Positions 47,032 through 55,700 of a DNA stretch of 58,781 nucleotides are shown in pieces; the first letter of the stretch is position 1, and every line of letters starts with the position of its first letter. The notes beneath the pieces were generated by a model. The model had not been told where the DNA came from and made no database searches. It saw only the letters and a list, made by a program, of their open reading frames with translations. A program made the position numbers and the translations under genes. This stretch comes from an uncultured Ruminococcus sp. (GTDB lineage: Bacteria > Bacillota > Clostridia > Oscillospirales > Acutalibacteraceae), in contig CACZYP010000007.1 in the NCBI GenBank assembly GCA_902785425.1, forward strand, positions 1 through 58,781, given 5' to 3'.

Positions 47032-47517
47032 TTATTTTATAATCAGCGTCATAATACCGGCGATCGCAGCGGCACACAGCGTAAAGCCGACAAGCGTACC
47101 GACCCACTTCTTAACATGAACCTTTACCGGTATATACGGCATAAGATCGTCCGTTCCGGGTATTATCCACGCTTTTGTATGACCTACCCAGTAAAGATCA
47201 ATGAACAGTCTGTCGAACAGGTTCATTATCATGTAAACGGCAAGCATTTGTAAAAAGCCCTGCATAAAGCCCTTTGCGCCGTTTATGCCGTAAACCATAG
47301 CAGGCACGGCGAACAATACGGGCAGCCAAAGCGCAGCGCCCGAAACAGCAGCACGCTTTTTAATCTTTTCTTCCGTAATGAGTCCCAGCTCAACGACACG
47401 TTTCATCACGTCATTTTCGTAGAAAAACACCATGCCGACTGCGCCATCGGCAATACCAATGACGCAGATCAGCAGCAGCCAGAAGCTCATTACAAGACCT
47501 TCAAGCAGTATTATCAT
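47032..47517 (-). CDS. Membrane protein of unknown function between aconitase and icd
   Basis: This 161-residue protein has about four membrane helices (8-30, 60-80, 86-106 and 138-158). It starts as the aconitase gene ends (4-base overlap) and stops 14 bases before icd, so all three are probably co-transcribed. Polar loop [19 protein letters not shown] is distinctive. I do not recognise the family. A role in citrate or dicarboxylate metabolism is only suggested by position. Confidence 0.8.
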   Translation of the reverse strand: MIILLEGLVMSFWLLLICVIGIADGAVGMVFFYENDVMKRVVELGLITEEKIKKRAAVSGAALWLPVLFAVPAMVYGINGAKGFMQGFLQMLAVYMIMNLFDRLFIDLYWVGHTKAWIIPGTDDLMPYIPVKVHVKKWVGTLVGFTLCAAAIAGIMTLIIK

Positions 47518-49448
47518 TTGTTTGCTTCTCTTGTGTAGTCAAGCAGACCGCCTGCGAGAATGATATCTCTCGTTCTCTCTGTAAGATCGCAGTCAACGGG
47601 GATCTCGATGCCCTTTGTAACGTCCTTGACAACGATAGCCTCGCCATTAGTAACCTTTGCACGAACGTTCTCGATAACGAGCTCGTCGCCCTGATCGATC
47701 TTATCGTAATCGTCTGCATTTACGAATGTGAGCGGAAGGATACCTGCGTTGATGAGGTTCGCTCTGTGGATTCTTGCAAAGCTCTTTACAAGAACAGCCT
47801 TAACGCCGAGATAGAGCGGTGCAAGAGCAGCGTGCTCTCTTGAAGAACCCTGACCATAGTTGGAACCGCCGACTATTACGGACTTGCCAAGCTCCAGCGC
47901 TCTCTGCGGGAACTCTGCGTCGCATACTGTGAAGCAGTGCTGCGAGATAGCAGGAATGTTCGAGCGAAGCGGAAGGATCTTTGCGCCTGCCGGCATGATG
48001 TGGTCGGTCGTGATGTTGTCGCCGACTTTGAGCGAGCAGGAAGCGTCGATAGACTCGTCGAGCGGAGCTGTCTTCGGGAAAGGCTTGATGTTCGGGCCTC
48101 TGAGCACCTCTACTTCGTCCATCTTGCTCTCTTCGATAGGCTCTACTACCATGTTGTCGTTGATGAGGAATTTCTCGGGAAGCTTGATCTCAACAGCGTC
48201 GCCGAGAGTTCTCGGGTCTGTGAATACGCCTGTGAGAGCCGAAGCTGCAGCCGTTTCGGGGCTTACGAGATATATCTGACCGTCCTTTGTTCCGGAGCGG
48301 CCGAGGAAGTTTCTGTTGAATGTACGCAGCGAGATACCTGCGGAGTTAGGCGACTGACCCATGCCGATGCACGGACCGCATGCGCATTCGAGGATTCTTG
48401 CGCCTGCTGCGATAAGGTCGCCAAGTGCGCCGTTGAGTGCGAGCATATTGTAAACCTGCTTCGAGCCGGGAGCGATCGCAAGCGATACGCCGGGGTGAAC
48501 AGTCTTTCCTTTGAGGATAGCTGCAACTCTCATAAGATCGAGATAGCTTGAATTTGTGCAGGATCCGATGCAGACCTGATCGATCTTCTGTGCGCCGATC
48601 TCTTCGATAGTCTTAACGTTATCGGGGCTGTGCGGACATGCAGCCATAGGAGCAAGCTTTGAAAGATCGATGTTGATCTCCTCGTCGTAAACTGCGTCGT
48701 CGTCGCTCTTAAGCTCTGTCCATACCTCTTCTCTGCCCTGAGCCTTGAGGAACTCTCTTGTTACCTCGTCCGACGGGAAGATAGATGTTGTAGCGCCAAG
48801 CTCTGCGCCCATGTTTGTGATAGTAGCTCTCTCGGGAACTGTGAGAGTCTTTACGCCCTCGCCTGCATACTCGATGATCTTGCCAACGCCGCCCTTAACG
48901 GACATGATGCGAAGAACCTCAAGAATGATATCCTTAGCGGAAACCCACGGAGAAAGCTTGCCTGTGAGGTTTACTCTAACCATCTTGGGCATAGTTATGT
49001 AGTAAGCGCCGCCGCCCATTGCAACAGCAACATCAAGACCGCCTGCACCCATTGCAAGCATACCGATACCGCCGCCTGTAGGAGTGTGGCTGTCAGAACC
49101 GATAAGAGTCTTTCCGGGAATACCGAAGCGCTCAAGGTGTACCTGATGGCAGATACCGTTGCCGGGACGTGAGAACCAGATGCCGTGCTTCTTTGCTACC
49201 GTCTGGATAAAACGGTGGTCATCGGCATTCTCAAAGCCTGTCTGGAGCGTATTGTGGTCTATGTAAGCGACGCTCTTCTCTGTTTTGACTCTCGGCACGC
49301 CGATAGCCTCGAACTCAAGATACGCCATAGTACCCGTAGCGTCCTGCGTAAGCGTCTGGTCGATCTTAAGACCGATGTCCGTACCGACCGTCATTTCACC
49401 GCTCAGAAGATGATTCTTGATGATCTTTTGTGCGATAGTATAACCCAT
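47514..49448 (-). CDS. acn: Aconitate hydratase
   Basis: This 644-residue enzyme isomerises citrate and isocitrate through a 4Fe-4S cluster. Cluster ligands are in QVCIGSCTNSS and in CACGPCIGMGQSPNS; the swivelling domain with GGSNYGQGSSREHAAL is at the C-terminus. The size matches the short clostridial aconitases. Start at 49448 has cgggagg; the longer upstream frame consists of a repeat. Operon with the membrane protein and icd. Confidence 0.96.
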   Translation of the reverse strand: MGYTIAQKIIKNHLLSGEMTVGTDIGLKIDQTLTQDATGTMAYLEFEAIGVPRVKTEKSVAYIDHNTLQTGFENADDHRFIQTVAKKHGIWFSRPGNGICHQVHLERFGIPGKTLIGSDSHTPTGGGIGMLAMGAGGLDVAVAMGGGAYYITMPKMVRVNLTGKLSPWVSAKDIILEVLRIMSVKGGVGKIIEYAGEGVKTLTVPERATITNMGAELGATTSIFPSDEVTREFLKAQGREEVWTELKSDDDAVYDEEINIDLSKLAPMAACPHSPDNVKTIEEIGAQKIDQVCIGSCTNSSYLDLMRVAAILKGKTVHPGVSLAIAPGSKQVYNMLALNGALGDLIAAGARILECACGPCIGMGQSPNSAGISLRTFNRNFLGRSGTKDGQIYLVSPETAAASALTGVFTDPRTLGDAVEIKLPEKFLINDNMVVEPIEESKMDEVEVLRGPNIKPFPKTAPLDESIDASCSLKVGDNITTDHIMPAGAKILPLRSNIPAISQHCFTVCDAEFPQRALELGKSVIVGGSNYGQGSSREHAALAPLYLGVKAVLVKSFARIHRANLINAGILPLTFVNADDYDKIDQGDELVIENVRAKVTNGEAIVVKDVTKGIEIPVDCDLTERTRDIILAGGLLDYTREANK

Positions 49449-49539
49449 TTTGAATTCCTCCCGATTTTTTACTCCGCTTTTTTGCACTAACCGAAACACC
49501 AAACACAAAACCTTAAAGCTCGCAAAAAAAAAGCTTTCC

Positions 49540-49655
49540 TCAATTGACAATTGACAATTGATAATGGACAATTTCGGAGTCGCTTCGCTCCTGTTTTTTT
49601 ATCAAGCACGAAGTGCTTCCTTAATTGTCAATTGTCCATTGTCAATTATCAATTC
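49540..49655. repeat. Family 1 repeat upstream of aconitase
   Basis: Left arm caattgacaattgacaatt, hairpin ggagtcgcttcgctcc, short linker, hairpin aagcacgaagtgctt, right arm ttgtcaattgtccattgtc. Short form without core. It lies in the leader of the acn operon. Confidence 0.85.
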
Positions 49656-49720
49656 GTAAACGTTTCGCTCTCGGTATAAAACAACAAAAAAGCCGGGTAA
49701 TAGTATTATTACACCCATTT

Positions 49721-49762
49721 ATTATAACAAATCTCCGCACAATAATCAAACAACAATTTGTT
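49721..49762 (-). promoter_or_regulatory. Promoter of the acn-icd operon with adjacent palindrome
   Basis: On the minus strand TTGATT (49749-49744), 17-base spacer, TATAAT (49726-49721). Directly upstream lies an aacaatttgtt palindrome (49752-49762). The leader of about 265 bases includes a family 1 repeat. Confidence 0.7.
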
Positions 49763-49831
49763 AATATTTGCTGTTTGAATGCTGTGCGGATAGATATAAA
49801 TAATTATTATCAATAAACTGCATAATTAATC

Positions 49832-49860
49832 TTGAATTATCAAAAAAAATATGTTAAAAT
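49832..49860 (+). promoter_or_regulatory. Promoter of the cytidylate kinase-like gene
   Basis: TTGAAT (49832-49837), 17-base spacer, TAAAAT (49855-49860). Divergent from the acn promoter. Confidence 0.7.
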
Positions 49861-49893
49861 ATAATCAACAACAACACAAAGGAGCGTGTTATT

Positions 49894-50511
49894 ATGAGTA
49901 AGAAATTTGTCGTTGCAATCAGCCGTCAGTACGGAAGCGGCGGACATGAGATCGGCCGCAAGCTTGCCGAAAAGCTCGGCGTTAAGTTTTATGATAAGGA
50001 ACTGCTGGCAAAAATAGCGCAGGACAGCGGCATGTCGAAGACCCTTGTTGAGTTTTACGATGAAATGCCCTCAAAAAGCCTGCTTTTCTCGCTTGCAATG
50101 GACGCTTACCCGATGTCGTTCACCGAAGTTCCGATCAATCAAAAGGTATTCCAGGCTCAGGTAGAGACTATCCGCAAGATCGCCGAGGCAGGCTCGTGTG
50201 TAATAATCGGACGCTGCGCCGACTCTATCCTCTCCGACGACCCGAATCTTGTTTCCGTCTTTATCCATGCCGATATGGATTCAAAGATCGCCCGTGTGAA
50301 AGACCGTGACGAGCTTTCCGAAGACAAAGCAAGGGAGCGCATCATCAAGACCGACAAGAAGCGTGCTTCATTCTACAACTTCTACTCGCTCGACAAACGC
50401 TGGGGCGACGTAAATTCACACGACCTGACGATCGACAGCGGCAAACTCGGCATATCAAAATCAGTCGAGCTGATCTATGATTATCTTAAACTCAGAAACT
50501 TTATCAATTGA
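49894..50511 (+). CDS. Cytidylate kinase-like protein
   Basis: This 205-residue protein belongs to the cytidylate kinase-like family (AAK6/Cmk2-like). The nucleotide-binding loop is SRQYGSGGHEIGRKLA (about 10-25) in place of a classic Walker A, followed by KFYDKELLAKIA and VIIGRCADSIL. True substrate is uncertain. Ribosome binding site aaaggag. The last codon and TGA belong to a repeat (FIN, then TGA in caattgac). Confidence 0.88.
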   Translation: MSKKFVVAISRQYGSGGHEIGRKLAEKLGVKFYDKELLAKIAQDSGMSKTLVEFYDEMPSKSLLFSLAMDAYPMSFTEVPINQKVFQAQVETIRKIAEAGSCVIIGRCADSILSDDPNLVSVFIHADMDSKIARVKDRDELSEDKARERIIKTDKKRASFYNFYSLDKRWGDVNSHDLTIDSGKLGISKSVELIYDYLKLRNFIN

Positions 50512-50684
50512 CAATGAACAATGGATAATTGACAATTAAGGAAGCACTTCGTGCTTGATTTTGTATCATTGTATTCAAACCATGCAGTTTTCGGCTGCCG
50601 ATAAAGCTTGATTTACGTAAACTAATACAAAACAGGAGCGAAGCGACTCCGAAATTTTCCATTTTCCATTTTCAATTTTCCATT
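50501..50684. repeat. Family 1 repeat, full copy, between two convergent genes
   Basis: Left arm caattgacaatgaacaatgg, hairpin aagcacttcgtgctt, full core (ttgtatcattgtattcaaac, ttttcggctgccgataaag, aaactaatac), hairpin ggagcgaagcgactcc, right arm ttttccattttccattttc. It spans from the kinase stop to the Nif3 stop with almost no other sequence. Confidence 0.9.
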
Positions 50685-51442
50685 TAAATAAAGCTTATGT
50701 TATCCGAAAAAGTCTCGGACACTACAAACTCCGTGTCCGGGAACTCTGCCGCAAGCTTTTCGCAAAGCGGCTTTATCACTACGTTCTCGCTTTGATAATG
50801 ACCGAGGACATAAACGCTTATACCGGCTTCATTTGCAAAAACAAGCTCATGGTGCTTTATCTCGCCCGTGATAAAGGCGTCTGCGCCGAGCCTTACTGCC
50901 GAAAATATCTCGCTGCCGCCTGCTCCCGAGCTGACGGCGGCTTTTTTTATTTGTTTACCGCAATTGGTAAAAACGAGTCCGCTCATTCCGAGATTTGACT
51001 TTATCATTTTTGCAAACTCATCTGCCCTCACAGAACATTCAAGCTCTCCTGCAAACATTATCTCGCTTTCTTCGCAGAATTTTACATTCGTAAGTCCGCA
51101 GGCTTTTGCAAGCTCTGTATTCACACCGAAAACAGTTGATCTGTCGAGATTGGTATGAGCGCAGATACACGAAATATCATATTTCGCCGCACGGTAAACG
51201 GCGCTGTCTGACAAAACGTGCTTTATGCCGCCGAAAATTATCGGGTGGTGGCTGATTATAGCCTGCGCACCTTTGTCGTGCGCCTCTTCCACAACATCGT
51301 TTGTGATATCGAGAGCAAGCAGCGCCTTTGTGACTTCCGCATTTTTATCCCCGACAAGTATCCCGACATTATCCCAATCCTCAGCCGTATCGAAAGGAGC
51401 AAAAGAATCTATAAACTCATATATATTTTTTACCTTTATCAT
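50684..51442 (-). CDS. Nif3-like dinuclear metal-centre protein (DUF34/YqfO family)
   Basis: This 252-residue protein has the family's metal ligands: HHP in AIISHHPIIFGG, the CAHTNLDRS block, and later histidine/glutamate residues (GEIKHHELVFANEAGISVYVLGHYQSE). The biochemical role is still debated; GTP cyclohydrolase activity has been reported for some relatives. It normally lies next to trmK, as here, though a repeat separates the two. Ends directly on a family 1 repeat. Confidence 0.93.
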   Translation of the reverse strand: MIKVKNIYEFIDSFAPFDTAEDWDNVGILVGDKNAEVTKALLALDITNDVVEEAHDKGAQAIISHHPIIFGGIKHVLSDSAVYRAAKYDISCICAHTNLDRSTVFGVNTELAKACGLTNVKFCEESEIMFAGELECSVRADEFAKMIKSNLGMSGLVFTNCGKQIKKAAVSSGAGGSEIFSAVRLGADAFITGEIKHHELVFANEAGISVYVLGHYQSENVVIKPLCEKLAAEFPDTEFVVSETFSDNISFI

Positions 51443-51460
51443 AACATCAACCCTCTTTGG

Positions 51461-51634
51461 AATGGAAAATTGAAAATGGTAAATTTCGGAAGCACTTCGT
51501 GCTTGTTTTTATAGCAGTGTATTCAAACATTGCAGTTTTCGGCTGCCGATAAAGCTTGATTGTCGTAAACTAATACAAAACAGGAGCGAAGCGACTCCGC
51601 AATTTTCCATTTTCCATTTTCCATTTTCAATTTA
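51461..51634. repeat. Family 1 repeat between Nif3-like and trmK genes
   Basis: Nearly the twin of the copy at 50501-50684: left arm aatggaaaattgaaaatgg, hairpin aagcacttcgtgctt, core (gtgtattcaaac, ttttcggctgccgataaag, aaactaatac), hairpin ggagcgaagcgactcc, right arm ttttccattttccattttc. Only the arm words and a few core bases differ. Confidence 0.9.
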
Positions 51635-51636
51635 TA

Positions 51637-52317
51637 TTATATGCCGAATTTTTCACGAATCTCCTTAATAACTGCGTCCATCTCTCCCGTATCTCCGCCC
51701 GACACCGCTGTGCCGTCTCGTTTTTTGTGAAGCTTTGACAGCACCGAGCGCATGTATTCACGGGCATACTCGCTGTTGTTTTCGAGCTTTCCGATGTACG
51801 CAAACGACGGCGAAAAAGACATAGTCTCGCCGGAATATTCGGCACAGATGACCGTGTAGTATTTTCCGCCATGTGTGCAGGGAGTTTCGCTTTTTATCTC
51901 AAAGCCGTTTTCGCAAAGGTAGCTTCTCAGCTCGTGCATTTTCGTCATAGGCTGCAAAATAAGCCGCTTTTCACTGTTTTTGAGCCATGAGGCATTGTCT
52001 ATGATCTTCACTATCATCTCGCCGCCCATTCCGGCGATAACAATATCATCAGCCTCTTCCGGCTCTACCTCGTCAAGTCCGCCGCAAAGACGTGTTTTTA
52101 CGATATCCTCAACGCCGTACTTTTTTATATTCTCCTCGCCTGCTTTGAGCGGCTTGATACGTATATCAGACGCTACCGCAGATGAGATCAAGCCGTTTTT
52201 TGCAAGCCATATGGGAAGATATGCGTGATCAGTTCCGACGTCTGCAAGGCTCGTTCCCTTGCGCACATAAGAAGCGCAAACAGAAAGCCTGCCGTCGAGT
52301 GAAAACAATGTATTCAA
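51637..52317 (-). CDS. trmK: tRNA (adenine22-N1)-methyltransferase
   Basis: This 226-residue enzyme methylates A22 of tRNAs. It has the SAM motif LADVGTDHAYLPIWL (about 22-36), IVIAGMGGEMIVKII (about 85-99) and the RLILQPMTKMHELRSYL block. Start is TTG at 52317 with aaggtgg 8 bases upstream; the longer frame reads through a repeat. Adjacent Nif3-like gene agrees with the usual Firmicute order. Confidence 0.92.
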   Translation of the reverse strand: MNTLFSLDGRLSVCASYVRKGTSLADVGTDHAYLPIWLAKNGLISSAVASDIRIKPLKAGEENIKKYGVEDIVKTRLCGGLDEVEPEEADDIVIAGMGGEMIVKIIDNASWLKNSEKRLILQPMTKMHELRSYLCENGFEIKSETPCTHGGKYYTVICAEYSGETMSFSPSFAYIGKLENNSEYAREYMRSVLSKLHKKRDGTAVSGGDTGEMDAVIKEIREKFGI

Positions 52318-52334
52318 AATAACAACCACCTTAT

Positions 52335-52400
52335 CAAATGGAAAATGGAAAATTGAAAATGGAAAATTGCGGTTAGGCTCACTGCGTTCGCCTTTTTTAT
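52335..52400. repeat. Half family 1 repeat upstream of trmK
   Basis: aaatggaaaatggaaaattg iterons followed by the cggttaggctcactgcg / cgaacgcagtgagcct module. It lies in the trmK leader. Confidence 0.7.
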
Positions 52401-52602
52401 TCAGTGGTTCCTTAGTATTATCCGAAGAACCATTTCCGCTTTTTGTCTTAATGTCTGCAATCAATTAGAATTATACCGAATCGGTACGAAAAAGTCAATT
52501 ACCGCTCTTTTTGAAAAAAAATGCACAAAATTCTCCTTGTTATTTCTTTATCCAAAGCGCCATGAAATCACACGGTTGTCCTATAAAAAATCGAAATGAT
52601 TA

Positions 52603-52631
52603 TTGACTTTTCGCCCAATTTGTGCTAATAT
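52603..52631 (+). promoter_or_regulatory. Promoter of the large dockerin surface protein
   Basis: TTGACT (52603-52608), 17-base spacer, TAATAT (52626-52631). The remaining sequence between 52401 and 52602 is A/T-rich and shows no gene. Confidence 0.7.
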
Positions 52632-52700
52632 TATTAGAGATTTATTTGTATCTTTGTGTATTATTACCTCAAGGCAAATTAAAAAGGGAATGATGTTTTT

Positions 52701-55700
52701 ATGTTAAAAATGAATAAAGCGCTTCGGCAGCTGCTCGTAAAGACGGCGGCAGTCGCTTCTGCGGCGTCGCTGCTGTTTTCATGTGCGGTTTCTTCCGTGC
52801 CGACGGCATACGCTTTCGATAATACGTCCGTTACATCGGGCGTAGGCACGGCAGCACAAATGCTGATCCACAACGACACCGTTGACACCGATATCTCCGG
52901 GAGCCGTGCGGTCTATCTTGACAATTCCGAGATAGCAGGCGGCAGAAGAAGCCTTACCGTTACCGTAAGTATCGCCGATAAAGACGGCAATCCTTTAACC
53001 TCTGGCGATATCATCAACTATAAGGTCAGCGAGCCTAACAACAGCATTCGTGTCACAGATCTTACTCCGAGCGATGTGAACACGAGCGTTACGCTCAGGA
53101 TAGACGCATACGTTTCAAGCGGCGGCGTTGAAAAGCCGCTAAGCCCCGGCGTTACCAACATAACGTTTTCAAACAGAACGGGCAGTGTAAAGTCGCTTCT
53201 CAGCTGCAACGTTTACAACCCTGCCACCGATATGACGCTTTACTGGAACAAAAGCAGCGAGCCGCTGCTGTTAAACGACTTCAACCGTGACAATCTTACC
53301 GATGTAACGGCAGTTGTAAACCACAGCTACAATCTTACGGCGGGCGTTATTCCCCGTGATTCTACCGACCGTGTAAAATGGGCTGTCAGCGAAGGCTTGT
53401 ATACAGGTGCGGCAGGCACTTATATCACGCAGACCGACAAAGCGTCCATCACGAACGAGGGTCTTTTTACAGCCGAAAGCGAGGGCGACGTTACCATCGT
53501 TGCCAAATTTGAATCTACGTCAAGCTCGCCGAGAACCGCCTGCTTCGGCACAAAACAGCTTTATAACAGCAACGGCGAGATCGTCACCGAAACAGTCAAG
53601 ACGGTTCCGAAATATATCCACGTTACGATAGTACCGGAAAACCCTGCTGTTTCTATCGATTTCACCAATATCCCGGCAGTTCTTGAAAAAGGCAAAACGT
53701 GGAACGTGGGCTACAGCCTTACTCCGTCCGACCCGTCTATGGGAGACGCTACCGACGTACTTACATGGGAATCGAGCGACAAGAACGTTATCACGGTCGA
53801 TCAGAACGGCAAGATAACAGCTGTAGGCACAGGCAGTGCAACTGTCACTCTGTACGGTGAGAACAAAAACGTATACGCCGAGCAAAGCATACGTGTCATT
53901 ACAAAGGCGACAAGCCTCAAGCTGGAGCCTTCCCCCTGCGAAACAAGAGCAGGCGTTCCCACCGAGATCACCGCAGTAATGATGCCGTTTGACGCAGATG
54001 AAGAGATCGAGTGGAGCGTATCCGGAGATATTTCCGCCGAGATCATACCCACTTCCGAAGAATACTCATGCGAACAGAAAGCCGTGTTCACCGCAAGCGA
54101 AGAGGGCACTGCAACGATATATGCCCGCACCGTATATTCCAATATCACTGCATCGATCGATGTAAGCGTAAAGCCGAGAGCTGCTTCCGACAGCCTTACA
54201 CTCCTTTACAGATCGGGAGAATACTCCACTCCGCTCATTGACGGCAGCAACATCAAGATCTACACAAATCAGGATATCACCGTAAGCGGACTTGTTACCT
54301 CGCCCGACGGCACTCAGCCCGACGATGATGTTATCTGGGAGATCAAAAACAATTCAAACGACTACGTTACTCTCATCTCCGACAAAAACAACACTCTGAA
54401 GCTTCACGGAACCTCCCCCGGAACGATAACCGTAAAAGCCTATTGTGCTTCCGACTCGACCATCAGCAGAGAATTCAACGTTACCGTACTGAAAGCCTGC
54501 GATATCATACGCTTTTTCGAGCCGGACGGAAAAACGCTTTTCCCGCAGATCAAGTCCGTGAATGTCGGCTCACTCATCACAATGAGAGCCGATCTTACCA
54601 TCGAAGGCAACTACCCCTATCAGCATTCCGACAAGATTTCTTCGTGGGAATCCGACAGACCCGACCTTGCTCAGATAGATCAGAACGGAAACGTCAGAGC
54701 TGTAGGAAACGGCACTGCCGTAATTACGGTCTATACAGCATCGGGCAAAAAGGCTTCCTGCCGTATCAACGTTTTCACGACCTCGCAGGTTATCATGCTG
54801 AACGTTACGCCGTCTCAAAACGGCGAGCTGCCTACGGCTTCTATCGATAAAACGGGAACGAAGCCATGCACTGCAGAACTCGGAGCGACCGTTAAGGATC
54901 AGTACGGCAATGAGGTTTCCGATGTTGACACAACATGGACTTCTTCCGATGAATCTGTAGTCACCGTTGACAACAAGGGCGTTGCAACAGCAGTCGGCAT
55001 AGGCTCCGCTACGATAACTGTCAAGAGCGGAAGCAAAACAGACCAGTGCACTCTAAGCGTTCATGCACCCATAACAGACGCTTATATGGAAGAAATAGCG
55101 GCGCAGACATATTCTCCTCTCGTTCAGTCATACGAGCCACGCCCCACACTCACCTACAACGGGATAAGACTCAATGAAGGAACCGACTACACGCTGAGCT
55201 ACGAAAGCAATACAGGCATTGGAACGGGCCGCCTCACCGTTACCGGCGAAGGCCATATGAGCCGTTCAAAGACAGTATCCTTCGATATCAAGCGAAAAGA
55301 TCTTTCGGACGAAGATATCGTGCCGGGAAAGATCGAGGACGTTCAGTGTACGGGCAGTGAGATATGCCCCGTACCCGAAATATCGTGTTCGGGCGTTCTT
55401 CTCAAGCCCGATGTTGATTACACCTGCTCTTATGTCAACAACGTAGCGGCAGGCGAAGCGGCTGTGATCGTAAACGGCAAGGGAAACTATATCGGATCGA
55501 TAACGGTCGGCTTCAATATCATCTGCGATCACAGCGATACCACAGAACCGGAAGTGATCCGTGAGCCTACATGCACTCAGGTCGGCTTACAGAAAATGCA
55601 CTGCAACAAGTGTAATATGGACGTTCAGACCGAAATACCGAAGATCGACCACAACTACGAAGAACAGGTGATCCCACCGACAGCTAACGAAAGAGGCTAC

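Noticed and set aside
46067-47119. 350-codon open frame opposite icd
   Set aside because: It mirrors isocitrate dehydrogenase on the other strand and no known family is visible.
49752-49762. Rex operator upstream of aconitase
   Set aside because: The aacaatttgtt palindrome is shorter than the clostridial Rex site (ttgttaa-N4-ttaacaa), so only a generic palindrome is recorded.
51637-52464. Longer trmK frame with a 49-residue N-terminal extension
   Set aside because: The extension is translated repeat sequence (FPFSIFHFPF); the TTG start has a proper ribosome binding site.
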